Assembly (NCBI GenBank): GCA_949825025.1
Contig: OX463781.1
Span: forward strand, 47,070,317-47,134,316
Length of the DNA stretch: 64,000 nucleotides
Source: Siphlonurus alternatus
Lineage: Eukaryota; Arthropoda; Insecta; Ephemeroptera; Siphlonuridae
Direction of reading: 5' to 3'
Shown here: one piece after another, positions 12,601 to 28,760 of the stretch
Numbering within the stretch: the first letter of the stretch is position 1
How the letters are laid out: each line of letters starts with the position of its first letter
The notes under the pieces: generated by a model
What the model was told of the DNA's origin: nothing
The model's input: the letters and a program-made list of their open reading frames with translations, nothing else
Database searches by the model: none
Position numbers and translations under genes: made by a program

Positions 12601-14636
12601 CCTCCTCACGAGAAATCATCTCCAGACGTTCAACCAGCTGGTCTTTGCCTGGAGACAAACTCTCACATCATACACATGGACTTGCTTCACTTATCCAAGC
12701 TTTTATCTTCTATTTATATATTTTCCCTCCATTAAACATAACTTATAATTTCTTCACTAGCTTTTTATAAAGAAGATAATTACGTATTAATGTATGTATG
12801 TACTGAATTTTAACACAACAACTTTGAAAAATTAAAACTACAGTATAAAAAGTTTTTTTAGTTGAGCTGTGCCTTGAGAAAAGATATAATTATGCACTTA
12901 ACTCCAGAAAATGATATTCTGTTACATGAAGTACAGTAAAGAAAAATTACACACAATTAAATACTGTATATAATTAATTTATTTTACTATTGTACAGCAC
13001 TTTATATTCTAAAATGTAAAGTATCTCAAAGACAATTTATTAAAATTGTATTACAACCTATTTGTTATTAATTAAACTACCAAGCTACTCACTGAGTGGT
13101 TTGAAGCGGAACTTGGCACAGCGGGATGTGATTGGCTCGATGATTCTCGAGACGTAGTTACACACAAGGCAGAACCTTGTGCTGCGAGACTCTCGCTCCA
13201 TGGTTCGTCGGAGGGCCGCCTGTGCCTGCCGGGTCATTGAGTCTGCCTCGTCAAGAATCACAATCTTAAACCCTGGGCAACGACGGCCACTGTGAAACAA
13301 CAACAGGGTCTATAGGAACATGATGCAATGGGAACAAGAACAACATGCTTACTCTGGTCGCTCAGAACTCGCTGCAAGCTGGGAGAATTGTTTCACTTTT
13401 TCTCGAACAACTTGGATTCCTCTCTCGTCAGATGCATTCAACTCCAACACTCTGAAAATAATTCAGTATGTTAAATTTCTTAAAACATTGAAACACGCAA
13501 AAAAATTTAACCAGTGTTTTTTAATGGGATGGGGTAGGGGGAGATTTTACAAGATAAACACTGTAAAAAAAAAAAAAAAAGTGTATTATAGAAATGAATA
13601 TTCTCAATAAAGAATACTGGACGTTTAAGGGTTATTGTACTAATAAACTATTACAAAACTAGCAAATTGTTGCCATTTTCTTCAATTTCAGACATGGCAC
13701 ATCAAAAACATTCTAGCATAACAATTATCATTAAATTATTTTCTAAATTCTCATTTTACAGTAATTGAAATAAAGAAGCTTTTTTCTTTGAAACAAATGA
13801 GTTAATTTTAAATCAGTCAGTCAGTTAGTTGTGGTTATATAACTGAAGTATTTTACTTTAAACTGCAGTGTTATAGCACCAGTACTCCTTAAAATGTTTT
13901 GAGCTTAAGGTCTGTCTACTGTAGTTACAGCTAGCTACTTAATTCTCTGCAGACTAAAAGTAAATATCACCTCTCTTTGTAAAGGTCCCCAAACAGCTGC
14001 CGGGCAGCAGCCATGATGGTGCTCGTCTTTCCGGTGCCAGGAGGACCGTAGAAGAGCAGGTTGGGAAGGTCTGCGCCCTTGGAGAGCACTTGTTGCAGTA
14101 CTGCGACCACCTCGCCCTGAGCCACAACCTCCTCTACCGTTCGGGGCCGGCTGAGGAACACACACAGATATCAATAATATATACTTGTGACAATGTAGAG
14201 CATTCAGCTAAACTGAAAACTCAAAATTTCCAAGCTATGAGTATGCATACAGCCAGCACCAAATCTAATGCGAAAATCTCAGGGAGGGTACGTGCCTCAA
14301 ACTTAAAACGGCACAAAGAAGCAGGTGTCTCCCCAGACGGTCAAAAAGTAGACATTCCAAGCAAAAACATTTTAGCTAACTACTACAGTATATTGAGTAT
14401 ATGATATAATATCATGTATGCATACGTACTCTTCCACTGCTTGCACAAGGAAATTTATTCCAAGCAAAAAACTCTCTCATAAATCATAACATATTATGCA
14501 TATGTACTCACTATTTTTCTACCCATGGGGCTTTGGAAGATTTTTTATCGTCTGCGTCACCTTTCTTTTTGGCTTTCGGGGCTGATATACCACTACTACC
14601 AGCTCCAAGTTTTCCAGTTCTCAAGAATCCATCCAT
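8203..14636 (-). CDS. RFC4: replication factor C subunit 4 (clamp-loader ATPase), complete
   Basis: Seven coding exons on the minus strand: 14512-14636, 13971-14150, 13353-13451, 13093-13289, 12455-12648, 9068-9265 and 8203-8286. They sum to 1077 nt, 358 aa plus stop (human RFC4 is 363 aa). RFC4 is an AAA+ subunit of the clamp loader that opens PCNA and loads it at primer-template junctions in the nucleus. Visible motifs: [15 protein letters not shown], spanning the first junction; Walker [26 protein letters not shown]; Walker [24 protein letters not shown]; the SRC motif in [13 protein letters not shown]; and the C-terminal collar ending in [16 protein letters not shown]. The start gives [10 protein letters not shown]. 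All phases match. Intron 5 holds a 2.3-kb hAT-like element and intron 6 a 350-bp palindrome. The stop region is duplicated just downstream. Confidence 0.97.
8505..8852. mobile_element. 348-bp near-perfect palindrome with TTAA target duplication, RFC4 intron 6
   Basis: Flanked by TTAA at 8501-8504 and 8853-8856. The arms (ends GGGTAAGGTAACGCCACC and GGTGGCGTTACCTTACCC) are about 165 bp and almost identical, differing at a handful of positions, around a loop near 8680. High arm identity suggests a recent insertion. No coding capacity. Confidence 0.9.
9602..9694. repeat. (TA)n/(TAAATA) array
   Basis: AT-only tandem array that serves as the left flank of the hAT-like element. Confidence 0.9.
9695..11997. 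mobile_element. 2.3-kb hAT-like transposon in RFC4 intron 5
   Basis: Ends CAGGGGCGGCTCGTA and CACGAGCCGCCCCTG, flanked on both sides by ATATAT sequence compatible with an 8-bp duplication. The interior has no intact transposase. A second element (11081-11436) is inserted inside it, and a perfect small hairpin, CGCAAGCTCATTGGTTC and its complement, lies at 10010-10047. It is probably a decayed or non-autonomous copy. Confidence 0.8.
11081..11436. mobile_element. palindromic element with TTAA duplication, nested in the hAT-like element
   Basis: TTAA at 11077-11080 and 11437-11440; ends GGTAGAGATAACAC and GTTATCTCTACC. The arms match the 8505 copy in TCTCCTCTA, CTATCA..AGTAGCTAAAATATCAGGT and related blocks. 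Its position inside 9695-11997 shows it arrived later. Confidence 0.85.
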
Positions 14637-15001
14637 TTTTGTGTTTTGTCCTCTTCTGACAACCAGCTGTTTAGCCGGTTTGGCGGCAAGATTTCGCGCT
14701 GAATTTATACCATGCCTTCTGCATCCAATTTCTAAAAATAAAATCTTTGATCCCTCTTTTTTAGTTTCAAAAATTGCCACACTGGGCAAATATATAGAAT
14801 TTGAGGGCGCTGTAAGTGAATAATTTTTAATGTAGTAGCCCTCTCTCGCGGAGCTAGATCGCATTGATTCTTTAGTATAAGCGCCTCAAGCGGTAAAAAC
14901 ATTAACTAATAGCATCAACCAGGTGGGAGTGGGAGGTGGGAGATTTGCATTTTGTATCTTTTTGTAAAGTTTTTGTAAACTTTTGTGTACAAAAGTACAG
15001 A
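14637..15001. promoter_or_regulatory. bidirectional promoter between RFC4 and TAF5L
   Basis: The RFC4 ATG (minus) and TAF5L ATG (plus) are 365 bp apart and head-to-head, with no other gene between. On the RFC4 side are TTTGGCGG (14679-14686) and TTTCGCGC (14692-14699), both close to the E2F/DP consensus TTTSSCGC. They sit 43-63 bp upstream of the RFC4 ATG, as expected for an S-phase gene. I see no TATA box near either start. Transcription start sites cannot be placed from sequence, so the E2F-like motifs may lie in the RFC4 5'UTR. Confidence 0.7.
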
Positions 15002-18000
15002 ATGAAGAAAAACCGTCATGAAAACCTGAAAAGCGCCGTATCGTCTTATCTTAAACGGCGTAATTATACGGTGAGAATTGCATTTGTATAACAATTTATC
15101 GTAAATTTCATCTGCATGACAGAAAGCAGAAAGTGTTGATTTCAATAAGTACTGTAGGCATACTGACCATGGCATACTGTACAGTATCCCTGCAGTATCC
15201 TGCATACTGTACTGCATGGGTATGATAATATACATACGTATGCATACTGTATGATATTGAGCTACCGGTAACCGGTATATTATCATGCTTACTGCAGCGC
15301 ATGATGCATGCATACATATAATGCCTGCATATTATAATACAGCATGCAGTAGCTTTTATCCCTAGAATTGTTGCCTTAAACCTGGGCAATTCAATAAACG
15401 GTCATGTCTTAACAATTTTATTTGCAGACGTCTGAAGTGACTTTCCGGCGCTCAGAGTTTTCTCGAGGAATATCAGTACAAGAACTTGTCCAAGAGGAGG
15501 AACTGCAGTCAACGCTGGCACAAGAAAATGTCATCTGCTTCAACAGCGTCGGACCAGAGCTAAACGCTCTAGATGCCCAGCTCTCTAGGTTCGGAACGAC
15601 TTAGAGTTTCAAATTATCGGAGCTCTTGAAAATAAATTAAACTCTAGATTCTCGACCAAGCTATACTTGGAGCAATACAAGTTATACAAATCCTAAAGGC
15701 TAGCCGTCGCTAACAAAAATTGTTTAACTGAAACGTGAATTTAAATATTGGGCTATTATATTTTAAGCTCATTTATAAAGTTAATTTTTACACTATACAA
15801 AGGAGCTTCTTATTTCTCTATTTTTTTTTTTTCTATAAATCAATACCGGTAAAGAATCCTTTGTTATTGACATTAAAAACAAATTTGTGAAATTTTTAAG
15901 TTACATTTAAGCTATTCTTTTAAGTTTAATCCCTTTGTTTTCAGATTGAAAAGCTGGCTCGGCGGTCTACCTGCTCAAACTAGTCAGGAACTTGGTCAGC
16001 TGGTGCCACTGGTGTTGTCTCACATGTACGTTGAGGCCGTGGCGAGTGGGGCGAGTCGTATCGGGGCCCTCAAGTTCCTCAAGCGCCATCACTCCCCCGC
16101 AGTGCAGCCAGATGAGCTGCTTGACGAAATGGTCACGGCCGGCACTTGCCCAGAAGTGCTGACGAGACCAAACGTCATGCGCTTTAGGTACACAATAAAA
16201 TTTCTATCTTCATTTATGATCAAATAATTTTTGTAAATCAAATAGAGATAAGCTCTTCATGTTGCCTTGCAGCAACTTGATTTCTTCTGTTATAGTGTTG
16301 AGAATGTGAAGAGCTGAAGCACATCTTGTGGTTCTTTTTTGGCATCAATTTCTAAGTATTTGTGACAATATTCAGGATAGTCTGGTCTGCATCAATTCAG
16401 AATCTAGCAATCCTTTGTGAGCTTATAAGAGTGCTTTTGTTTTTTTACTGTAATATTGGTAAAATTGCTGATTTAATTATTTTAGTGTTCAATTTTGTGT
16501 CTAATTTTTGTTATTTTTTACTGTAGTATTGGTAAAATTGCTAATTTAGTAATTTTAGTGTTCAATTTTGTGTCTAATTTTTGTTGTTGTTAGATCTGGC
16601 CGAGTGGCGGTGACTGTCTCAAAATTGTCCCTGACGTTGCTGCAACGTTTTCTCTCGAGCGGTGACCTGGCCCTTCTATTGCAGGTAAATACACCCAATT
16701 GTCTTGATTGTTCGATTGTTATTTTATTTTTAACCTTAAAAATAAAATATGACAACAATTATTTTATAACTGCTCTTTCGTTGTTAATTTTACACATGTT
16801 TGTAGATTCTTTCAGAAAAAGTGGGTTTTACCTCTTCTATCAGTTCTCACTTACTCTGTGCAGATACTGGCCCAGTGGGTGCAGTTCCTCAGTCCGAGTG
16901 CAGCCCCCCATGAGGAGGTGGATGAGGCAGGGGCGGGAGGTTTGCCGCTCCCAGAACTAGTAGAGATGGCAGTGGAGCCGTCCGCCCCCCCACAGCTGGC
17001 CTTGGGGGATGAAGAGGCAGAAGTAGAAGCCCTCCAAGCAGCCATCAAGGCTGTGAATGACGGACCCCAAACACCCACCCCTCTTAGAGTCTTCTTCATC
17101 ATGAACTGCGAGAATAATCCGTGAGTAGTGCCAAGTATCTGAACAGTACTACAGTATTTAACCTTGAGCAAAAATATTTTCATTGGAAAAATGCATGAAA
17201 TTATTTAGCACCAATAATAACAAGTTTTAATTATTACAACCACAGTGACAGTTACCTACTAACATCTAGAATATTTTTACTTAATGCAAGTAATAATTTG
17301 TTACGCCCTTTTTAACTCTGCAAAAATAGATTACATTGAGACTGTGTCATTTTTCAGGGTTTCATGTGCATCGTTGGGCAGCAAGGCCACACTGCTGGGG
17401 GCGGGGCTAGAGACGGGGGCCATCGAAGTGTGGAGTCTCACGCAGGACTGTCTGGCCTCCGGACTGAGGTGAGTTGGGACTCTGGGATGATGCCCGTCAC
17501 AGCTGATGTGCTTTTGTAACTGCAGAGTTTTCTTACTGTCGTTTGAGAAGTGAACGTAATATATTTTACGTATGTCTTGTAAAAAAATAATGTAAGTGCT
17601 GATTTATGTTTTTGCTAGTGATAATTACAATGACAATGTTTGCAGCACACAACGCCTCGTCGGACACACAGCGCCAGTCAGAGCCCTCTGCTGGCTCGGT
17701 AACAAAGCTCTCATCTCTGGCTCTATAGATCATGACATAAGACTATGGCCCTCAGATACCTTCAACTGTGCAGCCAAATATAGGTAATCTTAGAATTAAC
17801 TATCGTCACTATCTTGTAGTTCTCAGAATTTGAAGTTCATTTAGTTACTTGATTTGTTACTCATGCATCACACAGTTTGCTCCTTGTATACTGTACAGTA
17901 ATAATGTAGATGATAATATACTGTCTTGTTCAGGCGCGGATCCAAGGGGGGGGGGGGGGGGCGATGGGGGCGATCGCCCCCCCCCCCCCAAATGGTCCCA

Positions 18001-21000
18001 AAATACATTGAAGGTATTACCACCCCCCACCCATCGCCCCCCCCCCCCCTCCCACTCCAAAATTTAACATTGCGGGATAGGGCACCGCCCCCCCCAAAGC
18101 CGCGGGCTAGATCCGCCCCAGGTCTTGTTGTTTTATATTTAAACATTAATATGAAAACACATTTATTAATTATAGCAAGACGAGATGTTAAGCAACAATT
18201 AAACTATATCATCTGCTTGCATCCTTTATTAACATTGCTAGCAAATATGTATTAATTTTTAAACTGTCATGTTAAAGAGGAAGAGTGATAAATCAATATC
18301 TGTAATTTTCTACTGTCATCAGAGGCCACACGGGCTGTGTCTACTCTCTGGGTGTCTCTCCGCTCAACACGTACTTTGCCAGTGCCTCTGCAGACCTCAG
18401 CCTTAAGCTCTGGAGCCCTGAGTTTGCCTTTCCCCTGCGCACCTACTGTGCACACACTCAGGCGCCCCTGGTGAGTAGATGTATAATTATACTTTTTTTT
18501 TAGTGAGCTTTATAGATAATTATATCCCATAAAAACTCAGATATGTATCTGAAATATTGTCATGATGTAAATACATGTTAATTTAATACCTAAAGTTAAT
18601 TTTTGACTGGTATTTGCAGACGGTAGACTTCCACCCCAACGGCCACTACTTGGCGAGTGGTGCTCGAGACTGCACAGTGCGTCTGTGGGCGAGCAACGAG
18701 GGGAGACTGGTGCGCCTCTTCAGTGGGCACCGAGGGGGCGTTCGCTGCGTGGCGTTCAGCCCGGACGGCAAGTCTCTAGCCTCGGCAGGTAAGATACTCG
18801 AGCAACGTAGAATTTCGTTATTTATATCTCCTTGATGTAAAATTCAAGGTCAGTGGACTCTAAACTCAAAATTTCTTGTGACCAATTTATTTTACAAAAC
18901 TGTAAAATCAGTTTTGTATCTCAGAAAAGAAAATTAACTGCTTACCTAATTTTGTGTCTGTGAAAAAAAAAAAAAAAAAAACTGAAAAGCATTATAAATT
19001 TAATATGCTAGTGTGGCTATTGTTGTAATACAGTCAACCGGGGTAACTTTGAAAGCCCGGGGTAACTTTGAAAATGAGGAAAATAAAGATTTGTGATTTT
19101 TTATAGACCAATCTAATGTGTACACTGAAGTTTTTTCTCACTATATGGTAGGAACATGTTATTAGCTAATAGAGAAAAATAGATTTAAGGGTTGCAGTTG
19201 ATAAATTGGAGATAATTATTTTTTTTTACTGAAGAATGAAAAATGTGACCAAAATAAGAAGTCTGGAAATAAGCCATCCACAAGGTAAGCAAATACAAGT
19301 TAGAGCTTGTAATGCTATTCAGTGTTATATTTCAACCCTTCTTAACACATGTACCAAAGGATTTGAAATTTTTCCTGTAACTTTTTTTTTTATGAATTTT
19401 TACTTTCAATGGGGTAACATTGAAGGGCTCGGCGGGGTAACTTTGAAGGGCTTTAGAGAACATCACTATTTACTTGAATGAAGCTTTAAAAAGAATCTGA
19501 TACAAAATTTAGTGCACAAATCATACTATATATCATTGCATCATACATTTCAATTAATTTTGAACTACTTTTTTCTCTTTTAAGTCCACCACAATGATTT
19601 TTAGCACTTTATTCTGGTCCGGTACTCCGTGGCGGAGCCAGAAAAAAGTTCCAAAAAAAGTCTTCCATCTTTCAGAATGTTTCTCCCATGAGAAGTGAGT
19701 AGGGGAAAGTGAGCCCACCCATTGCCCATGTATTTCTCTATGTACCACAACATCAATTGGGGGGGGGGGGGATTGTCTATGCCATTACCTGTAATTACCG
19801 GTACTGTACTATTGTTTGACATTAAAACTATATTTGTCTCATTTCATGCCTGAACATTTTTAAGACTCAGTTACTGTTAAATTAATTTATTAATTTTATG
19901 ATAAAGGTTAGAACAGAACTACAATCATACTAATTAAATTTTAATTTCAGATTCATTAAGAAATCTCTTACGGACTATCGGTAGGCCTGATTCGAGTACA
20001 GAAGAGATCATCAGATCAACAAATACAAAGAGTGTATACAATCAAGACTGCACTGATGAAAATTTAGACCTACCAGTAGGTCACCTAGCCATCACCCCCC
20101 CTCCCCCCCCCCCCCATGGAACCCCTTTTGCCTTCAAGTAGAACCAGGCAACCAAGCCACTGCCTCAAGTTATATTGCTCCTCGTCGGAGTATGAAAGTC
20201 AGAGTGAGTCCGCTTAAAGTTTTGGGATGGAGGGGTACAGGGACTTGAAGGAGCAGTGGGTGGGAGTTTTTTGAACTTAAGAACTATTCTAGAGGTGACC
20301 TAAACTATGGACTCCCCCTCCCTCCCCTCCCCCCTGTCTACAGGTGGCATCAGGTAAAAGTGTGTCTCCAGCACATTTCTCCAGGTCTGAAGTCAGAGTG
20401 AGTCAGCGGAGTCTGGTGGGGTTATGGAAGATGGAGGGGCAATGGGTGGTATATTTAGTTAACACGAATGATCCCAACCATGCATGACCCCTCCCCTCCC
20501 TTGCCTAAAGATGGCACTAGGTAAGAGTGAAGAGTGTCGACATTCCTCGTCTGTTGCAAAGTCAAGAGTAAGTGATCAGAGTGTGAATGACAAAAAGAGC
20601 TCAAACAATGATGACAAAAAATTACAAATGGGAATAACACAGATTATATATAGTGACAAAAAAAAAAAAAAAACATGACCCTGTCTACAACTGACAAGTG
20701 AGCTCGTCACTGGGATTAGCGACTTAGCGACGGAACTGAGGCTTCACCTCTGGAACTTATCTGCTTGTCAAGTTAAAGAAGATGTATTGTGATATTCAAA
20801 ATGGTTCAACTATATGTTCATAATTGAACAGCCAACTGACCAAGGACTTCAAGTTCTCTGTTAACCATCCGAATACTATTCCGGAAATGATGCCAGTTCA
20901 AGCCTGAACATGAAGAGAAGAAATTTCTAAAAAGTTTCAACTTAACTTTTTAAATTCTTCTGCATTCTTATAAAATTATTAATGTTTGTAAACATATATG

Positions 21001-21960
21001 ACACAATATTATGTTCAGAGAGAGAAAAATAAATAAATAAAATGAATGTTTAAAATATTTGGAGGATTTTAATTAATTACTGTAATTAATTATCTAATTA
21101 ACCTTTAATTAACTGCAAATAATGGTTTAATATGATAATAAGTTACAGAAAAATATGTCCAGAACAGTAAATTACATGGTAGGACACATTAATAAAAAAA
21201 TTACACTTTTAAGTTGCTTGAATATAAGTGTCCGCAAGGCCCTTCAATGTTACCCCATTGCCGGGGTAACTTTGAAGGGCTTGTTTTAATTTTTTTTTAC
21301 AGTTAATAATTGGGGCAAAAAAATTTTACAAACATTTTTAGACATCTCTAGCTAAGTTACACAACTGGTAATTTTTTTATTTGCCAGATATTTTTTTTTT
21401 AAAAGTTATGATCAGAAAGGTAGTAAAAACCCTTCAATGTTACCCCGGTTGACTGTATCATAATATAATATTCTCAAATATTTGTCTCATCTTGTATGTA
21501 ATATCATCAACCTTTCATGATTTCAAACAAACTAAACATATTTTTATTTTATGCACTAATTTTCAGTACTTTATAATTATTTTTTTCCTCTTTTTTTATA
21601 CATTATAGATTACAGACAGTACTGTATTAAATTATCTGGTTAAATTACCAAATTATTATTATTATTATTAATTATTCTCGATTCTGTGTTTCAGGGTTTG
21701 AGCCTGTGGTTCGTTTGTGGGACCTTGCTCAGGGTTCCTGCCGCCTGGAGCTAACCTCCTCCCCCCTGGGCACCACTCAGCTCGCGTGGAGCAAGGACTG
21801 CTCGAGTCTAGCTGCTGCTGCTCCCGATGGCTCTGTCATGGTGTGGGACCTCACCAGGGACGCAAAGACCTGCATGGCCACGTACGCCACTGGCACCCAG
21901 GCTGTCCTGGCCTTCAACTTCTCAGCCCACAACCTGACGTGCGTCGGCACAGCTCCCTGA
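15002..21960 (+). CDS. TAF5L: TAF5L (PAF65-beta), WD40 subunit of the SAGA coactivator, complete
   Basis: Ten exons: 15002-15070, 15428-15588, 15945-16187, 16594-16684, 16864-17120, 17358-17468, 17646-17783, 18323-18470, 18620-18788 and 21695-21960. They sum to 1653 nt, 550 aa (human 589), with all phases matching. TAF5L replaces TAF5 in the SAGA histone acetyltransferase core. Exon 1 gives a LisH-like start ending [12 protein letters not shown], matching human MKR...AVSCYLKRRQY. Residues about 77-200 are the helical TAF5 N-terminal domain. Six WD repeats fill residues about 262-550 (blade ends IEVWSL, IRLWPS, LKLWSP, VRLWAS, VRLWDL, VMVWDL). The tail is [20 protein letters not shown], like human SNVLSVQFMACNLLLVTG. 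TAF5L is preferred over TAF5 because of this tail and the N-terminus. Exon 2 uses a weak donor (AG/gttcgg). Introns 7 and 9 carry transposons. Confidence 0.93.
16441..16586 (+). repeat. 73-bp tandem duplication at the 3' end of TAF5L intron 3
   Basis: Two copies, 16441-16513 and 16514-16586, each starting TTTTTTACTGTA and ending in GTGTCTAATTTTTGTT, differ at only a few positions. The second copy runs into the acceptor ttgttgttgttag, whose AG is 16592-16593. The intron therefore has a doubled U-rich 3' region. Confidence 0.85.
17931..18121. mobile_element. 191-bp non-autonomous hAT-like element in TAF5L intron 7
   Basis: Ends CAGGCGCGGATCCA and the inverted TAGATCCGCCCCAG are flanked by the exact 8-bp duplication GTCTTGTT (17923-17930 and 18122-18129). 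An 8-bp duplication and CAG...CTG ends are typical of hAT transposons. The interior is mainly long G and C runs with a short AT-rich core and no coding capacity. Relatives occur at 47986, 61136 and 2675. Confidence 0.88.
19031..21455. mobile_element. 2.4-kb terminal-inverted-repeat DNA transposon in TAF5L intron 9 (Tc1/mariner/pogo-like)
   Basis: Ends CAGTCAACCGGGGTAAC and GTTACCCCGGTTGACTG are flanked by TA on both sides, the target duplication of the Tc1/mariner/pogo group. GGGGTAAC(T/A)TTGAAGGGC recurs near both ends and in both orientations (19050s, 19410-19452, 21240-21285, 21430). The interior 20080-20560 holds about three degenerate units of roughly 150 bp, each with a C-rich tract, a TGGCATCAGGTAA-like stretch and AGAGTGAGTC-like words. 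No intact transposase frame is visible, so it is probably non-autonomous. The insertion makes intron 9 far longer than the other TAF5L introns. Confidence 0.8.
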
Positions 21961-22513
21961 GCGTGCATCAAAATTGACTAAATGTGAAAGTGTCTCAAAA
22001 CACATATTGTTCTGTTATTGTAGATTTGTTTTTAACTTAACTTTGACTACATGTATAGTGTGAAATTGATCGTCATTCATATATCACTAAAAAAAATTTT
22101 TTTTTTTTTAATTTCATCATTATTTCCAGAATTTTTATAATTTTTTACAGTTTATAAGCAGTCTCAATATAATATGCAATTAAAAAAATACCTTAAAATG
22201 TTTTAACTGTAAACAAAATGTTGAAGTTTCTTTGTCAAAATTGATCAAATTTCTACTGAAAATGCTCATAAATATTTTTATTATATTGTTTCATTTATTT
22301 CAAATCTGAATTGTGTAAAAAGATAATTCAGAGTTACATTAAGAAATATTTTAAATATGTTTTTAATTGTTCAAGTCTACTTATTTTTAATCTTTGATTT
22401 TAATTTACTAGTTTAAGTTTTAAATGCTGTCTTTCAAATATCTCATAATCATGTAAATACGTACACAATTTCTTACAAGTAGTCTGATTAAAATATAAGC
22501 TGTTTTTATTTAA
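21961..22513. other. 3' flank of TAF5L, no gene seen
   Basis: AT-rich sequence after the TAF5L stop, presumably its 3'UTR plus spacer. No ORF or structured element was recognised before the palindrome at 22514. Confidence 0.6.
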
Positions 22514-22903
22514 GGTAGAGATAATGTCGAACAGCTATTCGACGTAATCCCCTTTGATTAGCATGACATGTAAACCTTAGCAAATTGACAAAAATTCTGA
22601 AATTTTTTTGAGAGGCAGATATTAGTGCCTAAAAGCCATAGAAAAAGTTTCAAAAACATTTAACAAGCCGATTTTTTTACATTAATTTATTAGTTTGGCT
22701 CTCCATGGGAAAGCCCTATGCTGAAAATTAAAAAAATTAATTTAAAAAAATCGGCTCGTTAAATTGTTTTGAAATTTTTTCTATGGCTTTTAGGCACTAA
22801 TATCTGCCTCTCAAAAAAATTTCAGAATTTTTGTCAATTTGCTAAGGTTTACATGTTAATCAAAGGGGATTACGTCGATCAGCTGTTCGGCGTTATCTCT
22901 ACC
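22514..22903. mobile_element. 390-bp palindromic element with TTAA target duplication
   Basis: Flanked by TTAA (22510-22513 and 22904-22907), with ends GGTAGAGATAA and TTATCTCTACC. The arms are near-perfect inverted copies (for example CTGAAATTTTTTTGAGAGGC and its complement), so the element is one large hairpin. It lies between the convergent TAF5L and HSC70 genes. TTAA duplication is the hallmark of piggyBac-type insertion; no transposase is present. Confidence 0.8.
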
Positions 22904-23487
22904 TTAATAATAAAAATAAACAATGATTTTATTTTTTAGCTGTAATTTTTGTAGTACAGTATAAAAAAAGCAAAATATAATTATGTTGCGAAATTATCTT
23001 CAAAATGCATAACTTGTCATAAATGTACTGTAAAAGAAAATGTACATGTCAAATATATAAATATTTTATAAAACTTACAAACTTTTCTATTTTCTTTTTA
23101 AAAATATTTGCTTCAAAAAAAATTTTCTGCTGGCTCTTGTAGAGTGAAGTATAAAAAAAATACACAAATATAATAAGAACTTGCATGATATAATTATTAC
23201 TTAACTATAAAACTGTTCTATTAAATTATAATAAATAATAAAAGCAGAGGGCTGAAATTTTTATATTTTTTATTTTTTGTCAAAAAAGTTCTCATTGTTG
23301 GTCCTTTTTATAATTTTTTTATCAGTTTCATTTTTGTTATCTAAATTTATATATATATTTTTTTTTATTAATGCATTATTTAATATTCACTATATTATCA
23401 TTTTATTAAAATATTATAAGTGAAGTATTTTATCAGAAAATTTAAAAAGGGATATAATATATACCCTCCAAAGCTCATTGAAGTGAG

Positions 23488-23741
23488 AATGGAGTATCGA
23501 CCTCAAAAATTCTTATCAAGAAATGGATAGAGGGTGCAAATTTATGCCACTCTGATTTTTTTTTTTTTTTTAAGTGTCCGGGAGCTATTTTTAAAAAATA
23601 TTGAAAGTGGAGAGAAAATTATGCCTCTACCTTGGCAAAACTTTGTAGCAATATATTATACTTTCCTGCGTTTAAAAAACATCAGAGTGCACCCTCGATT
23701 CATTTTTTCACAATAAAAAAATTGGATGTTGATACTCGATT
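23488..23741. mobile_element. diverged palindromic element immediately after HSC70
   Basis: Related to the palindromes at 35088 and 43005: AATGGAGTAT(C)GACCTCA, AGAAATGGATAGAGGGTGCAAA and CGGGAGCTATTTTTAAAAAA appear, then their degraded inverted copies. It starts 28 bp after the HSC70 stop codon, so it must be part of the HSC70 3'UTR unless polyadenylation occurs within those 28 bp. Confidence 0.7.
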
Positions 23742-23768
23742 GTGAGATTTCCTACAAGTGACGTATCT

Positions 23769-28760
<4,992 letters not shown>

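Noticed and set aside
17857..18255. Gly/Pro-rich frames on both strands
   Set aside because: They come from homopolymer G and C runs within the hAT-like MITE in TAF5L intron 7.
20484..20678. Ser/Lys-rich frame in TAF5L intron 9
   Set aside because: It lies inside the TA-flanked transposon and is followed by an A run. There is no start context or splice evidence.
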